Numbered from the stretch's first letter, positions 34,656 through 44,367 are shown. The stretch: DNA of 64,000 bases from Flavobacterium sp. CF108 (GCF_900129795.1 NZ_FQWW01000005.1:1-64000); one strand, 5' to 3'. Notes: a model not told the origin generated them from the sequence alone. Numbers and translations: made by a program.

Positions 34656-35204
34656 TTAGCTGATTTCTAAAAGTACATTGTATTTATCCAAGCTTGCTAA
34701 GTCTTCAATAGAGTTAACGCTGGTAACTTTTTCATGTTCTTCTACTTCTTTTCTAACTTCAATATGCTTGATTGCTTTTCTAAAACGTCGCACTTCTTCG
34801 AGATTAGATAAGATAAGACCCGGAACGGGAACGCTTTTTCCTTCTTTATCTTTGGCAACCATTGTAAAATAAGATGAATTACAATGTTTGATTACTCCGG
34901 TTTGAATATTTTCTGCTTCAACGCGAATGCCCACAATCATCGAACTTCTTCCCACATAATTTACTGAGGCTTTCATGGTTACTAATTCTCCTACTTCTAT
35001 TGGTTTAAGAAAGTTTACCGTATCAACAGAAGCCGTTACACAATAGTTACCGCTAAATTTTGAAGCCGAAGCAAATGCAATCTGATCTAAAAGCTGTAAA
35101 ATATATCCCCCGTGAATTTTACCGCTAAAGTTAGTATGCGACGGAAGCATTAATTCAGAAATGCTGATTTTTGATGAAGAAACGGGTTTAAAATCTGTAG
35201 TCAT
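34656..35204 (-). CDS. Acyl-CoA thioesterase (hotdog fold)
   Basis: A 182-residue hotdog-fold thioesterase of the YciA/cytosolic acyl-CoA hydrolase type. NFSGKIHGGYILQLLDQIAFASASKFSG (about 24-51) contains the catalytic-type Asp. VTASVDTVNFLKPIEVGELV and YFTMVAKDKEGKSVPVP are family signatures. It hydrolyses acyl-CoA; chain preference is unknown. It lies 33 nt after rmuC on the same strand, probably as an operon. Confidence 0.9.
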   Translation of the reverse strand: MTTDFKPVSSSKISISELMLPSHTNFSGKIHGGYILQLLDQIAFASASKFSGNYCVTASVDTVNFLKPIEVGELVTMKASVNYVGRSSMIVGIRVEAENIQTGVIKHCNSSYFTMVAKDKEGKSVPVPGLILSNLEEVRRFRKAIKHIEVRKEVEEHEKVTSVNSIEDLASLDKYNVLLEIS

Positions 35205-35237
35205 GTTTTTTGTTTTTGGAATATTTGGTATTTTATT

Positions 35238-36611
35238 TTAATTCAATAATTCGGTTTCATCCGTATTTAAAGCTCTGTTGATAATATTTTCGGGAAGTGA
35301 TTTCTTTGCTTTTGCACCCATTTTTTTCAATTTTTCAACACTCGAAATCAAGTTTCCTTTGCCGTCAACAAGCTTATTCATGGCACTTTCATATTCTGTT
35401 TTAGTATCTTTAATTTTGTTTCCAATTCTAACTAAATCGGTAACAAAACCTTCAAATTTATCGTATAAAGCTCCGGCTTGTCTGGCAATTTCAAAAGCAT
35501 TTTCCTGCTGTTTTTGATTTGCCCACATGCTGTCTATGGTACGCAGCGTTGCTAATAATGTACTTGGCGTAACAATTACAATATTTCTGTCGAAAGCTTT
35601 ATTATATAAAGTAGAATCTTCGTTTAACGCAATCGCAAAAGCCGGTTCTATCGGGATAAAAAGCAATACAAAATCCGGGCTTTCTATTTGATATAAATCG
35701 TGATAATTTTTATTTCCGAGTTGTTCAACGTGGCGTTTAATGGATGAAACATGTTCTTTAAGCCAATCGATTTTAAGTAAATCAGATTCTTCGTTTACCC
35801 ATTTTTCATAAGCGACCAAAGAAACTTTAGAATCGACAATCATTTTCTTTCCATCCGGAAGATTGATTACAACATCTGGAAAAACACGATTTCCTTCGGT
35901 ATTTACAAAACTTTGCTGTACTTCATATTCTCTTCCTTTTTCTAAACCAGATTTTTCAAGAACGCGTTCTAAAACAAGTTCACCCCAATTTCCCTGCATT
36001 TTACTGTCGCCTTTTAATGCTTTGGTCAAGTTTAAGGTTTCTTTGCTCATTTGAGCGTTCATTTCACTTAAACCAATAATCTGCTGGCGCAATGCTGCGT
36101 GATAATCGATACTTTCTTTATGTGTTTGATCTACTTTTTGTTCAAATACATGAATTTTATCCTGAAGCGGCAGCAGAATGTTTTTCATGTTTTCACTATT
36201 CTGTTCTGTAAATTTTGCCGATTTTTCTTCAAGAATTTTATTGGCCAGGTTTTCAAATTCCTTGGTAAATTTTTCCTGAAGTTCGTTTATTTCACTTTTT
36301 TGTTCTTTATGGCGTTCCCAAAGATTCTCAAAATCAACTTCTTTTTTAGAAAGCTGAATCGCCAGACTGTCTTTTTCTGTTCTGATATTTTCTTTTTCAG
36401 AATTGGTTAAATGAAGTTGTTTCTGAAAATTATTTCTTTCCGTTTCAAATTGTTCTTTCTGTAATTGAAGCTGATTTGTATTTGCATTAAGTCTTTCTTC
36501 TAAACTTACTTTTTCTGCTTGAAATTTAGCCGAAAACAACATTTTTCCTAAGTATATCCCCAGAAACAGAGCAATTACAAAAGCCAATAAAAGTGGAAGA
36601 AATTCTATCAT
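35238..36611 (-). CDS. rmuC: DNA recombination protein RmuC
   Basis: A 457-residue protein. An N-terminal membrane anchor (LLLAFVIALFLGIYLGKML) is followed by a long coiled coil (about 30-200) and the RmuC nuclease-like domain (about 200-400: GNWGELVLERVLEKSGLEKGREYEVQ; FPDVVINLPDGKKMIVDSKVSLVAYE; VLLFIPIEPAFAIAL). RmuC limits recombination at inverted repeats, which is notable in this palindrome-rich genome, though the gene is widespread. Upstream gene of the thioesterase operon. Confidence 0.94.
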   Translation of the reverse strand: MIEFLPLLLAFVIALFLGIYLGKMLFSAKFQAEKVSLEERLNANTNQLQLQKEQFETERNNFQKQLHLTNSEKENIRTEKDSLAIQLSKKEVDFENLWERHKEQKSEINELQEKFTKEFENLANKILEEKSAKFTEQNSENMKNILLPLQDKIHVFEQKVDQTHKESIDYHAALRQQIIGLSEMNAQMSKETLNLTKALKGDSKMQGNWGELVLERVLEKSGLEKGREYEVQQSFVNTEGNRVFPDVVINLPDGKKMIVDSKVSLVAYEKWVNEESDLLKIDWLKEHVSSIKRHVEQLGNKNYHDLYQIESPDFVLLFIPIEPAFAIALNEDSTLYNKAFDRNIVIVTPSTLLATLRTIDSMWANQKQQENAFEIARQAGALYDKFEGFVTDLVRIGNKIKDTKTEYESAMNKLVDGKGNLISSVEKLKKMGAKAKKSLPENIINRALNTDETELLN

Positions 36612-36816
36612 ATCTAAGTTTATTTTAAGTAAAAGTACGCAATAATACGTAGTGCTTAATTTTTAAAATTAAAATTTCACGAATTAGTGTCGGTTCTAAA
36701 TTAATCAAACAATACTTTTTTAGAAAAATCATTCTAATAAAAATTAAATAAAAAAATTTAACGCAACCATTTTAAAGCAGCTCCATCTACATTATATAAC
36801 CTATTAAAAAATAATC

Positions 36817-37668
36817 ATGAAAAAATTAATGTTGAGCTTATTTATCGCTTTTGGATTTAGCGCCTGCTCTCTTAGTAATGACGACCTGAATGTTGATTGT
36901 GGAACTAATGCAGATTTACCTTTTTCGGGCTTCCCTTTATTATGTAACTATAGTGTAAAAACTTTTCCTAATAATCCAAGTGCGCTTATTATAACTTCAC
37001 AGGAAAAAATGGACTCCTATTTTACAAAACATGCAAATACCTGCACAGTTGCAAGCGATCCAAACATTAATTTTAGTGATAACTATATGATTGCACTTTT
37101 TGCAGGAGTAAAACCTACAAATGGTTACGCAATAAAAATTACTTCAATTGTACAAAATAACTGCGAAATCATTGTTAATTTCTACGAAAAAGGACCACAA
37201 ACAGGAGAAACTTTAACGCAGACTCCAACTTATCCAACAGATTTCATTTTGATCCCGAAAACTGCAAAAGCAATTTTGTTTAACAGAACAAACGAAAGTC
37301 CTGACAATATCGTAATTGGAAGCTTTGGAACCACAAATGACTTTTTTCAGATCAATGACTACAACGTTTTAAAATTCCTAGGTGTAACTACCGGAAACTA
37401 TGAGTTTGAGCAATATAAATACAATGCTAAAACGGTAAGAAGTGAATATACTACATTGTCAAAAACGATCCCTACAGAAATTACAGCAATTAAAGGCCAG
37501 ACAAAAACGTATGGTACACCAGGTGCTCAAGGCGGTGTTTATTTTGAGCTTCGTCAGGGAATTACGGTAACTAAAATTACTATTGACAATAATGATACTG
37601 CAGATATGAGCAGCGAAATAAAAGCTTTCAGAATGGCGCTTAAGGCAAAAATCAACAGCTTAAAATAA
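36817..37668 (+). CDS. PrcB-domain lipoprotein
   Basis: A 283-residue lipoprotein with lipobox FSACSLSNDD (Cys17). The middle (about 75-150) resembles the PrcB C-terminal domain (NYMIALFAGVKPTNGYAIKITSI; YEKGPQTGETLTQTPTYPTDFILIPK), first seen in a protease-complex subunit. The C-terminal 100 residues are unassigned. It probably sits in the outer membrane facing the periplasm or surface. No operon partner; the ECF sigma gene follows 162 nt later. Confidence 0.72.
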   Translation: MKKLMLSLFIAFGFSACSLSNDDLNVDCGTNADLPFSGFPLLCNYSVKTFPNNPSALIITSQEKMDSYFTKHANTCTVASDPNINFSDNYMIALFAGVKPTNGYAIKITSIVQNNCEIIVNFYEKGPQTGETLTQTPTYPTDFILIPKTAKAILFNRTNESPDNIVIGSFGTTNDFFQINDYNVLKFLGVTTGNYEFEQYKYNAKTVRSEYTTLSKTIPTEITAIKGQTKTYGTPGAQGGVYFELRQGITVTKITIDNNDTADMSSEIKAFRMALKAKINSLK

Positions 37669-37800
37669 TACTCATTGAGTATCGTCTGTATCTTTTGCAA
37701 CCCAACAAAAGATACAGATGTACTTGATAATCAAAAACTAACACAAAATACCACTAGTTCTAACTATTTACAAAATGTAGTTTTGTAAGCTTTTAAGAAC

Positions 37801-37808
37801 TATTTTTG
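37801..37808 (+). promoter_or_regulatory. -7 promoter box for ECF sigma operon
   Basis: TATTTTTG matches TAnnTTTG 22 nt upstream of the TTG start at 37831. The nearest TTTG (37782-37785) is only 15 nt away, shorter than usual, so the -33 assignment is weak. Confidence 0.4.
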
Positions 37809-37830
37809 CAAAACCAAATTAATCCATTTT

Positions 37831-38382
37831 TTGAAAGACGATTTAGAGAAATATATTAAGCTTTGCATGAAAAATGACAGAGGAGGACAACTGAAAATAT
37901 ATCAGTTGTTCTCTCCTGTTTTATATGGTATTTGCCTAAAATATATGAAAAACGAAGACGATGCGAAGGATGTTTTCCAGGAAGCATTTGTAATTGTTTT
38001 TCAAAAAATCGGCCAATATAAATTTGAAGGAAGTTTTGAAGGCTGGCTAAAACGGATTTTCATTAATAAGCTGATTGAAACTTTAAATAAGAAGAAAAAA
38101 GAGAGTTTCTTTCTTGATGTTTTTGATCCCGATACTGATTTTATCGAAGAAGAGGAACTGGACGTTATCCCAATAGAACAAGAAAAACTGTTAGAATATA
38201 TTAGAGATTTACCGGATCAATATCGAACGGTTTTTAACCTCTATGTTTTTGAAAAGATGAAACACAAAGAGATTGCCGAATTACTAAAAATCTCTGAAGG
38301 AACATCAAAATCAAATTTAAATAGAGCCAAGCATATTTTGCAAAAAAGAATACTGAGCATAAAAAATTTTAAGATAGCATGA
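37831..38382 (+). CDS. ECF-type RNA polymerase sigma factor
   Basis: A 183-residue sigma-70 family factor. Region 2 spans about 20-85 (LYGICLKYMKNEDDAKDVFQEAFVIVFQKI, GSFEGWLKRIFINKLIETL) and region 4 about 120-175 (LPDQYRTVFNLYVFEKMKHKEIAELLKISEGTSKSNLNRAK). No in-frame ATG precedes the conserved LEKYIKLCMKNDR segment, so the TTG at 37831 is the likely start; the next ATG (37868) would cut region 1/2. The gene overlaps the following membrane protein gene by 4 nt, pointing to a sigma/anti-sigma pair. Confidence 0.9.
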   Translation: MKDDLEKYIKLCMKNDRGGQLKIYQLFSPVLYGICLKYMKNEDDAKDVFQEAFVIVFQKIGQYKFEGSFEGWLKRIFINKLIETLNKKKKESFFLDVFDPDTDFIEEEELDVIPIEQEKLLEYIRDLPDQYRTVFNLYVFEKMKHKEIAELLKISEGTSKSNLNRAKHILQKRILSIKNFKIA

Positions 38383-40247
38383 AGAAGCAAAAAATAGAAG
38401 ATATTTTTTCATCAATGGAAGACTTTTCGAGTGTTCCGCCTCCTGAATTGTGGGGGCAGATTGAAGAAAAACTCGACAAACCTAAAAAGAAGAAGAGAGC
38501 AATTCTTTGGTGGTCGGCGGCTGCATGCTTATTATTAGGTTTACTGCTCCCTTCTGTATTGCATTTTACTTCTGATAATTCAGGAATCAAAACAATACAA
38601 AACAATTCTACTGAAAATAATAATGTTGTTCTGGATCAAAAAAATAAGGATACAGATAAAACCAGAAGTATTGAAACTAAAGAAAATATCCTTGAAAAAG
38701 AATCTAATAATAATCGAGTTTCGTCATCAGAAAAAACAACAAATCAATCAGGCAATAATCAATTAAATCAAAATTCAAAAACAGTTAAAGCTCAAACGGG
38801 TTCTCAAAACAAAACAAATAATAACAGCTTTGAACCAAAAGTAAATGTCGAAAGAAATAATGCCGTAGCCGAAAAATCATTTGTTCCAGCTAGAGAAAAT
38901 GGGTTAAATGCAGATTCTAAAAGTCAAATTTCTAACAATAAAAAAGAAAATATAAATCGCGCTGTCGCCGAAAAAACATTTGTTTCAGCTGGAGAAAATG
39001 GATTTAATGCGGCATCTAAAAATCAACTTTCGACCACTAAAAAAGAGAATTCAAACAAGGCTGTTGCCGAAAAATCATTTGCCCCAAACAAATCGGATTC
39101 TTTTAATTACGGTTCAAAAAGTCAGTCAGACGTTGAAAAAAGAAATGCTGACAAGATTTTAGCAGAGAAGAAGTTTGCTCCGGCAAAAACAAATAATTTT
39201 AATGCTGTTTCAGGAAATCAGGTACCGAATTCAATTTTTGAGGATCTTTCAACTTCAAAAAGCAAAAATGCGCTTGCACTTAATGCATCAAATTCTGCTG
39301 CAAAGAGAAATCCAAATGCTTTAAGTCCTTCGTTGAATAAAGAGAAAGAAAATATTCAAAAAACGACTGCTGACAAAAGTATTGCAAATGTTCAAAATGG
39401 TAATTCAAAAAACAATACTGCTTTTGCCAATTCAAATGTTTTGAGCAAAAAAGATTCTGTGCAGTTAGCTGAACTTCAAAATTTAGAAAAAGGAATTGCT
39501 ACAATTACTCCGGAAGAAGAGAAAAAGAAAAAAGAAGACAAAACATTATCTAAATCAGAAAAATGGGCTTTACAGCTTTTTGCCGGTGTTGCCAATTCTG
39601 AAAATTATAAAAACAATAAAACTTTAGGAAACGTAAACGATTCTAAACAAAGTAATTCGTACGGTGTAAAAACGCAGTATAAAATCAATAAAAAATGGGC
39701 CGTTGCTTCTGGTTTTAAGATTAACGAACTGGGGCAAAGTGTGGCAAATATTTCTTATCTAAACGCAAGAAAACAAGCTCTTTTCAGCTCAAGCGATTAT
39801 TTTGTAAAAAACGAAAGTGTTCCTCAAATTGCAAGTAATGGAGCAAATTATGTTTTGGTTTCAAACAGCACAAAAGATGTTTTGAAAAGTGACAACATTG
39901 AAACTGGGAATTTAGACCAAAATTTACGATACATCGAAATGCCTTTAGAAGTTTCCTATTCTATTTTTAATAAAAACAGAACAAACATTAATCTAAACAC
40001 AGGCGGATTTGTTGGTAAACTGATTTCGAACAATATCGCAATTGATGGAAATTCTATGGGTGAAAACGTAAATGCAAACGATTATGTTTATGGTACAACT
40101 TTGAGCAGTACGGTACAATATAGAGTTTATAAAAAAACAAACGTTTTTGTTGAACCTGCTGTTAATTATTATGCAAATCCTTTAAGCAATCAATCTTTTA
40201 ATCAATTTCAATGGGGATTGAATTTTGGATTGAATGTTAACTTTTAA
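38379..40247 (+). CDS. Putative anti-sigma-like membrane protein with 33-residue repeats and C-terminal outer-membrane beta-barrel
   Basis: A 622-residue protein overlapping the sigma gene by ATGA. Residues 1-40 are cytoplasmic-type (IEDIFSSMEDFSSVPPPELWGQIEEKL), then one transmembrane helix (about 41-63). A low-complexity Asn/Lys/Ser-rich linker follows. It holds four tandem repeats of 32-33 residues that begin AVAEKSF, AVAEKTF, AVAEKSF and ILAEKKF at residues 162, 195, 228 and 260. From about 390 the C-terminus looks like a porin-type beta-barrel (KWALQLFAGVANSEN .. FQWGLNFGLNVNF, ending in Phe). If both ends insert, one chain spans both membranes and could pass a surface signal to the sigma factor. 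The function is inferred from context. Confidence 0.75.
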   Translation: MKKQKIEDIFSSMEDFSSVPPPELWGQIEEKLDKPKKKKRAILWWSAAACLLLGLLLPSVLHFTSDNSGIKTIQNNSTENNNVVLDQKNKDTDKTRSIETKENILEKESNNNRVSSSEKTTNQSGNNQLNQNSKTVKAQTGSQNKTNNNSFEPKVNVERNNAVAEKSFVPARENGLNADSKSQISNNKKENINRAVAEKTFVSAGENGFNAASKNQLSTTKKENSNKAVAEKSFAPNKSDSFNYGSKSQSDVEKRNADKILAEKKFAPAKTNNFNAVSGNQVPNSIFEDLSTSKSKNALALNASNSAAKRNPNALSPSLNKEKENIQKTTADKSIANVQNGNSKNNTAFANSNVLSKKDSVQLAELQNLEKGIATITPEEEKKKKEDKTLSKSEKWALQLFAGVANSENYKNNKTLGNVNDSKQSNSYGVKTQYKINKKWAVASGFKINELGQSVANISYLNARKQALFSSSDYFVKNESVPQIASNGANYVLVSNSTKDVLKSDNIETGNLDQNLRYIEMPLEVSYSIFNKNRTNINLNTGGFVGKLISNNIAIDGNSMGENVNANDYVYGTTLSSTVQYRVYKKTNVFVEPAVNYYANPLSNQSFNQFQWGLNFGLNVNF

Positions 40248-40287
40248 TATCTATAGTTTATTGTTTTTAATTACAAATAGATATAAC

Positions 40288-40318
40288 AAAAAGGCGGTTC
40301 AATTGAACTGCCTTTTTT
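40288..40318 (+). terminator. Terminator after beta-barrel gene (left copy of duplicated hairpin)
   Basis: AAAAAGGCGGTTCAATTGAACTGCCTTTTTT hairpin (stem AAAGGC.GTTCAA / TTGAAC.GCCTTT). The same hairpin, with the same flanking ATAAC and ATGAATTAAT-like words, recurs at 40914-40934 after mepB. Confidence 0.8.
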
Positions 40319-40369
40319 ATTGAATTAATGTTTGATTTATTGTAATTTTCAGGAAAAATAAAACAATAA

Positions 40370-40897
40370 ATGGCCTTTAAAAACAACTGGAATGATTTAA
40401 AATTTATTCCGAAGAATTTACAAATTGCAAAAGAACTGATTTATGACATTTGCGATTTCGAATGTTCTGAACCTCAACCCGAAAAAGAAAGTCAGGAATA
40501 TGACGCTTTTGATTTTAAAATCGGCGAAAGCCAGATTAAATTTAGATCGGCTAAAATTACGCCTGCCAAAACAGGTCAGTTTGTAACTTTATGGAAACGA
40601 AATAAAGCTGGAATTATCGAACCTTTTGATTATTCTGATGCAATAGATTTTGTAATTGTAAGTGTTCAAAAAGAAAATCTTTTAGGGCAGTTTATTTTTC
40701 CGAAAGAGATTTTGCTCAAAAAAGGGATTTTCACTACAACTGTAAAAGATGGAATAAGAGCCACAAGAGTTTATCCGCCTTGGGATGAAACAACAAGCAA
40801 ACAGGCACAAAAAACCCAGCAATGGCAATTGGATTATTTTTTGTCCATTTCTGATCCAATAGATATAAATCGTGTTCAGTTTTTACTTGGCAAATAG
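40370..40897 (+). CDS. MepB-family protein
   Basis: A 175-residue cytosolic protein of the MepB family (EYDAFDFKIGESQIKFRSAKITPAKTGQFVTLWKR; GQFIFPKEILLKKGI; GIRATRVYPPWDETTSKQAQKTQQWQLDYFL). MepB was named in a staphylococcal multidrug-efflux operon but has no known activity. The gene stands alone between two near-identical hairpins, suggesting a cassette added at the terminator of the preceding gene. Confidence 0.85.
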   Translation: MAFKNNWNDLKFIPKNLQIAKELIYDICDFECSEPQPEKESQEYDAFDFKIGESQIKFRSAKITPAKTGQFVTLWKRNKAGIIEPFDYSDAIDFVIVSVQKENLLGQFIFPKEILLKKGIFTTTVKDGIRATRVYPPWDETTSKQAQKTQQWQLDYFLSISDPIDINRVQFLLGK

Positions 40898-40913
40898 ATA
40901 AACAAAAAGGCAG

Positions 40914-40934
40914 CTCAATTGAACTGCCTTTTTT
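40914..40934. terminator. Terminator between mepB and nuclease gene (right copy of duplicated hairpin)
   Basis: The stem around TCAATTGA with GGCAG/CTGCC, followed by T-run, serves convergent genes. It is near-identical to 40288-40318. Confidence 0.8.
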
Positions 40935-40950
40935 ATGAATTAATCTTAGA

Positions 40951-43900
40951 TTATTTTTTCAGGATTTTTTCTTTATAAATTACTTTATTGTTTTCTGATA
41001 AAGTATAAATGTAAAGTCCCGGATATAAATTACGAACTGACATTACGGTGTTTGAAAGTTCCTGACTGCTTTTAATTTCAATAGGATTTCCTAATACACG
41101 ACCGTTTATATCATAAAGTCTTAGTTTAAGATTTCTGTTTTCGCTTGTTTTTACTGCAAAATTTAAATCATCAACAGCCGGATTTGGGTATGCTTTTACA
41201 AAAAATCCGTTTTTAGTTCCAAAATCAGGAGTCGATAAAACATCTTGTTTTAATTCAAAACGGGCAATTACAGGTCCGTGATCTGATGTTGTTGTCGTAT
41301 AACTCGGGATATCATTACGAGGATCATAAACAGCAATGGAGTTAGGAATATATTGATCGCTTAATTCATTAGAAATTATAATGTGATCTAAAAATCCGCC
41401 TGAACTTAAAAAACTGTAAGCTCCAGCCTGGCTGATTCCTAAAGTAAGTGCATTGTAATTATTCGTATCGGTAACAAAACTTTCGTAAGATGAAGGATTT
41501 GGCGTAATTACAGATGCTTTTACGTCATCATTATAATCTCCTAAAATGATCAAATTAGAATTTGAATAATGTGCATCTAAACTGTCTTTTAAAACTTGAG
41601 CATCATATTTACGCATGTTGTAACGTGAGATATCGCTTCCGCTGTTTGCACGCGCGTGAAGATCTACCAAATTGATTTCTTTTGTAAATCCGCCCATATT
41701 GGTTTCGATTGTTACCAAATACGGCAAACGTCCAGAAGAGAAAAAGCTAGAACCGTTTCCACCAGGATAATTAGGTAATGTTTTTGTTCCTGCACGAACT
41801 TCATCATAAAACTCTTTGAACATAACACGAGTCTTTTTTACTGTTGTTGTCTGCGTGTTGTAAAGTACTACTAGTTTTTGCGGCGGGAAATTTGGATCTG
41901 GTGCCTCAAAAGAATACGACCATGATGTTGAAGTTGTTTTTCCGAATGTTTTTCCGTTGATGTTTATTTTTTGAATTAAAGCATCAATCGAAGGATCATC
42001 AGAAACTTCCTGAACTACGTAAACGTCTGCATTTAATTTGTTCATTACCTTGGCAACATTATCAATTTGCAAGGCATCATCTGTTGGTCCAAATTCTACT
42101 CCGTCAGTTCCTTTTACATCACTTCCAAAAAATTCTAAATTATATGTTACCACATCAAATGTATCTGCTTTTGGTAAAGAAGAACCTGTCAATAAACCAA
42201 TTTGTTTGTTTAACGAAGTTCCGGTTACTGTTAATTGTCCAGATATTAAAAGCTCTTTTGTAGTAGGTACAAATCTTGCATAAAGCGTTTTTCCAGCTGC
42301 AGCTTCGGCACCTGTAACTACAATACTGGATTGAAATGAAATATTATCCAATGACAATTCAAAAGATGCCGGAGCTGTAATTGTAATATCGTTATGACCT
42401 TCTGCATTAAAAATAAAAGACTGGCTTGCAGAAACAGTATTTGGTGCAACATCTCCAAAATCTAAAACAGGATTTGAAGCTACATAACCTGATTCACTTG
42501 TAATTGCTACATCGTCTAATGACCACTCGGCTGCGAAATTAGTTCCGCCAGCTGTCGTTTCATAGACCCAGGCTAAATAGGTATTGCTTGTTTTGTAATC
42601 GTTTAATTTGATGTATTGCGATTTAGTGTAAGTTCCCGTAACGGTTGGAAAATTACCTTGTATCTCTGTCCATGTTGCCGTTTCAGGATTACTTTTTCCA
42701 TCATAATCCGTAGATACTACTAATTTTAAAGCTGAACCAGCATAAAATTTACGCGAGTAAAAAGATAATAATGCAAATTGTCCAAAAGTATCTAAATGCA
42801 ATTTTGGTGAAATCAGCCAATCTTTACTCGCTCCAGAATCAGAATATCCGTTCATTAAAACGGCTCCAGTACCTGAATTTACATTTCTTGCAACCGTTGT
42901 TGGCGACCATTTGTTTATCGTTCCGGCAACATTATATTGTGTCCATCCGCTATTAGATAAAACATTAGGATCATTAAATCCTTGTACGTACGGATTAATT
43001 CCTACTCCTGTCAGTGTAACAATTTTTGTTGCAGCACCATTTGATTCATGCGTTATTTCGCCAGTAAAACTGTTGATTGCATTTGGTGTAAATTTTACAT
43101 AAACAGTTGGAGTTGCGTTTGAAGCAAAATCAGCAGCTGTAAAAGTTAATGTCGATGCAAAAGTGCTGTTATCTTTAGAAATGGTAAAATTTGCTGTTGA
43201 AGTTAAAATAACATCATCAGTAAGATTTAAACCTTGAAGCTGGTACGAAAAAATATCTGAATCAAAATTTGTTTCAGAAAAACCTAAATTTAAAGAAACA
43301 ACCGATGGTGTTAAATTAGGAAGCGCAACGCTTGAAGTTGCCGCATCAATTCTATTTACTGTAGACTGAATATTTCCATATGGATCTTCTGAAATAGAAA
43401 AAACAGAATACGCTGTACTTAAACTTAATCCTGTAAAACTTTTTACATATTCCTGTGATGCATTTGTAATATCTAAAAATCCAGATTGCAAAGCTGCTGT
43501 TCCTGCTGCATCCTGTCCTGCTTTTATCTGAGCAATTGCAGGTTCTGCACTTCCGCCTGGTAATAATACATAATACGTTTTTGCAGGTTCGTCTAGTTTA
43601 TTAATAAAATCAAAGCTTTGTGCTAAAATGTTATCTGCTTTTGGATAACCTGTCGCATTTACCGGAGCTGCAACATCGCTTTTAATATCAATATTATCAA
43701 TTGCAAATGATGGACGCGCACCCGCTCCAGAAACTTGTCTTGAAATCCATCTAATTTGAACTATTGGCTGATTATCGCACTCTGCAGGCAAAGTTACTTT
43801 TATGGTTTTTAAATTCTGAGGCGTTGTAACCGCAGTTGTCTGCTTTACATCGTTATTTGCGTAAGCAGTTGGTAATAACGAAATAAAAGGAGCACTTGTA

Positions 43901-44367
43901 CCAACTCTATACTGTAAAACCATTTCATTAATACGCGTATTAGTTGTGGCAGGCGGTACATCGTATGGATTACGAATTGTCATGGCATCATACTGAACTT
44001 GTATGGCTGTTTCTCCTGTAGCATCAAAAGCAAAACCAATCGCAAGGTCTAATGAGCCTGTGTTTAAAAAACCAATTTTGCCATCATAATTATGAAAATT
44101 ACCGCTATTAGTTACCGCAGTACTATTAGCCACTAAAGGTCTGTCTGCCACTAATGCTGCATTTGTATTAAAAGCAGATCCGGGAGCTGTACTTGCTGTC
44201 CATCCTTGAAATCCAGCAGGATATGCTGTAACACTTGGAGCAATAGCGAAATTCTGCTGGTATGGCAAATCCTGAGGAGTTGGAAAGGTTTGCGCTACCA
44301 GACTTAGCGAACAACAAAAAAAACTTAAAAAAGCCACGAAATGGCGAATTGAGTAAATGTTTTTCAT
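40951..44367 (-). CDS. T9SS-secreted endonuclease/exonuclease/phosphatase-domain protein
   Basis: An 1138-residue secreted protein with signal peptide MKNIYSIRHFVAFLSFFCCS-LSLVAQ. Beta-sandwich regions include a choice-of-anchor J type domain at about 470-640 (SKDWLISPKLHLDTFGQFALLSFYSRKF). An EEP nuclease domain lies at about 735-1045 (VVTYNLEFFGSD, VYVVQEVSDD, NLVDLHARANSG, LIILGDYNDD, TSDHGPVIARFEL), with Glu, His and Asp catalytic motifs in place. The C-terminus is a T9SS type A sorting domain (VKAYPNPAVDDLNFAV to KEKILKK). It probably degrades extracellular DNA for nucleotide or phosphate supply. Confidence 0.9.
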   Translation of the reverse strand: MKNIYSIRHFVAFLSFFCCSLSLVAQTFPTPQDLPYQQNFAIAPSVTAYPAGFQGWTASTAPGSAFNTNAALVADRPLVANSTAVTNSGNFHNYDGKIGFLNTGSLDLAIGFAFDATGETAIQVQYDAMTIRNPYDVPPATTNTRINEMVLQYRVGTSAPFISLLPTAYANNDVKQTTAVTTPQNLKTIKVTLPAECDNQPIVQIRWISRQVSGAGARPSFAIDNIDIKSDVAAPVNATGYPKADNILAQSFDFINKLDEPAKTYYVLLPGGSAEPAIAQIKAGQDAAGTAALQSGFLDITNASQEYVKSFTGLSLSTAYSVFSISEDPYGNIQSTVNRIDAATSSVALPNLTPSVVSLNLGFSETNFDSDIFSYQLQGLNLTDDVILTSTANFTISKDNSTFASTLTFTAADFASNATPTVYVKFTPNAINSFTGEITHESNGAATKIVTLTGVGINPYVQGFNDPNVLSNSGWTQYNVAGTINKWSPTTVARNVNSGTGAVLMNGYSDSGASKDWLISPKLHLDTFGQFALLSFYSRKFYAGSALKLVVSTDYDGKSNPETATWTEIQGNFPTVTGTYTKSQYIKLNDYKTSNTYLAWVYETTAGGTNFAAEWSLDDVAITSESGYVASNPVLDFGDVAPNTVSASQSFIFNAEGHNDITITAPASFELSLDNISFQSSIVVTGAEAAAGKTLYARFVPTTKELLISGQLTVTGTSLNKQIGLLTGSSLPKADTFDVVTYNLEFFGSDVKGTDGVEFGPTDDALQIDNVAKVMNKLNADVYVVQEVSDDPSIDALIQKININGKTFGKTTSTSWSYSFEAPDPNFPPQKLVVLYNTQTTTVKKTRVMFKEFYDEVRAGTKTLPNYPGGNGSSFFSSGRLPYLVTIETNMGGFTKEINLVDLHARANSGSDISRYNMRKYDAQVLKDSLDAHYSNSNLIILGDYNDDVKASVITPNPSSYESFVTDTNNYNALTLGISQAGAYSFLSSGGFLDHIIISNELSDQYIPNSIAVYDPRNDIPSYTTTTSDHGPVIARFELKQDVLSTPDFGTKNGFFVKAYPNPAVDDLNFAVKTSENRNLKLRLYDINGRVLGNPIEIKSSQELSNTVMSVRNLYPGLYIYTLSENNKVIYKEKILKK

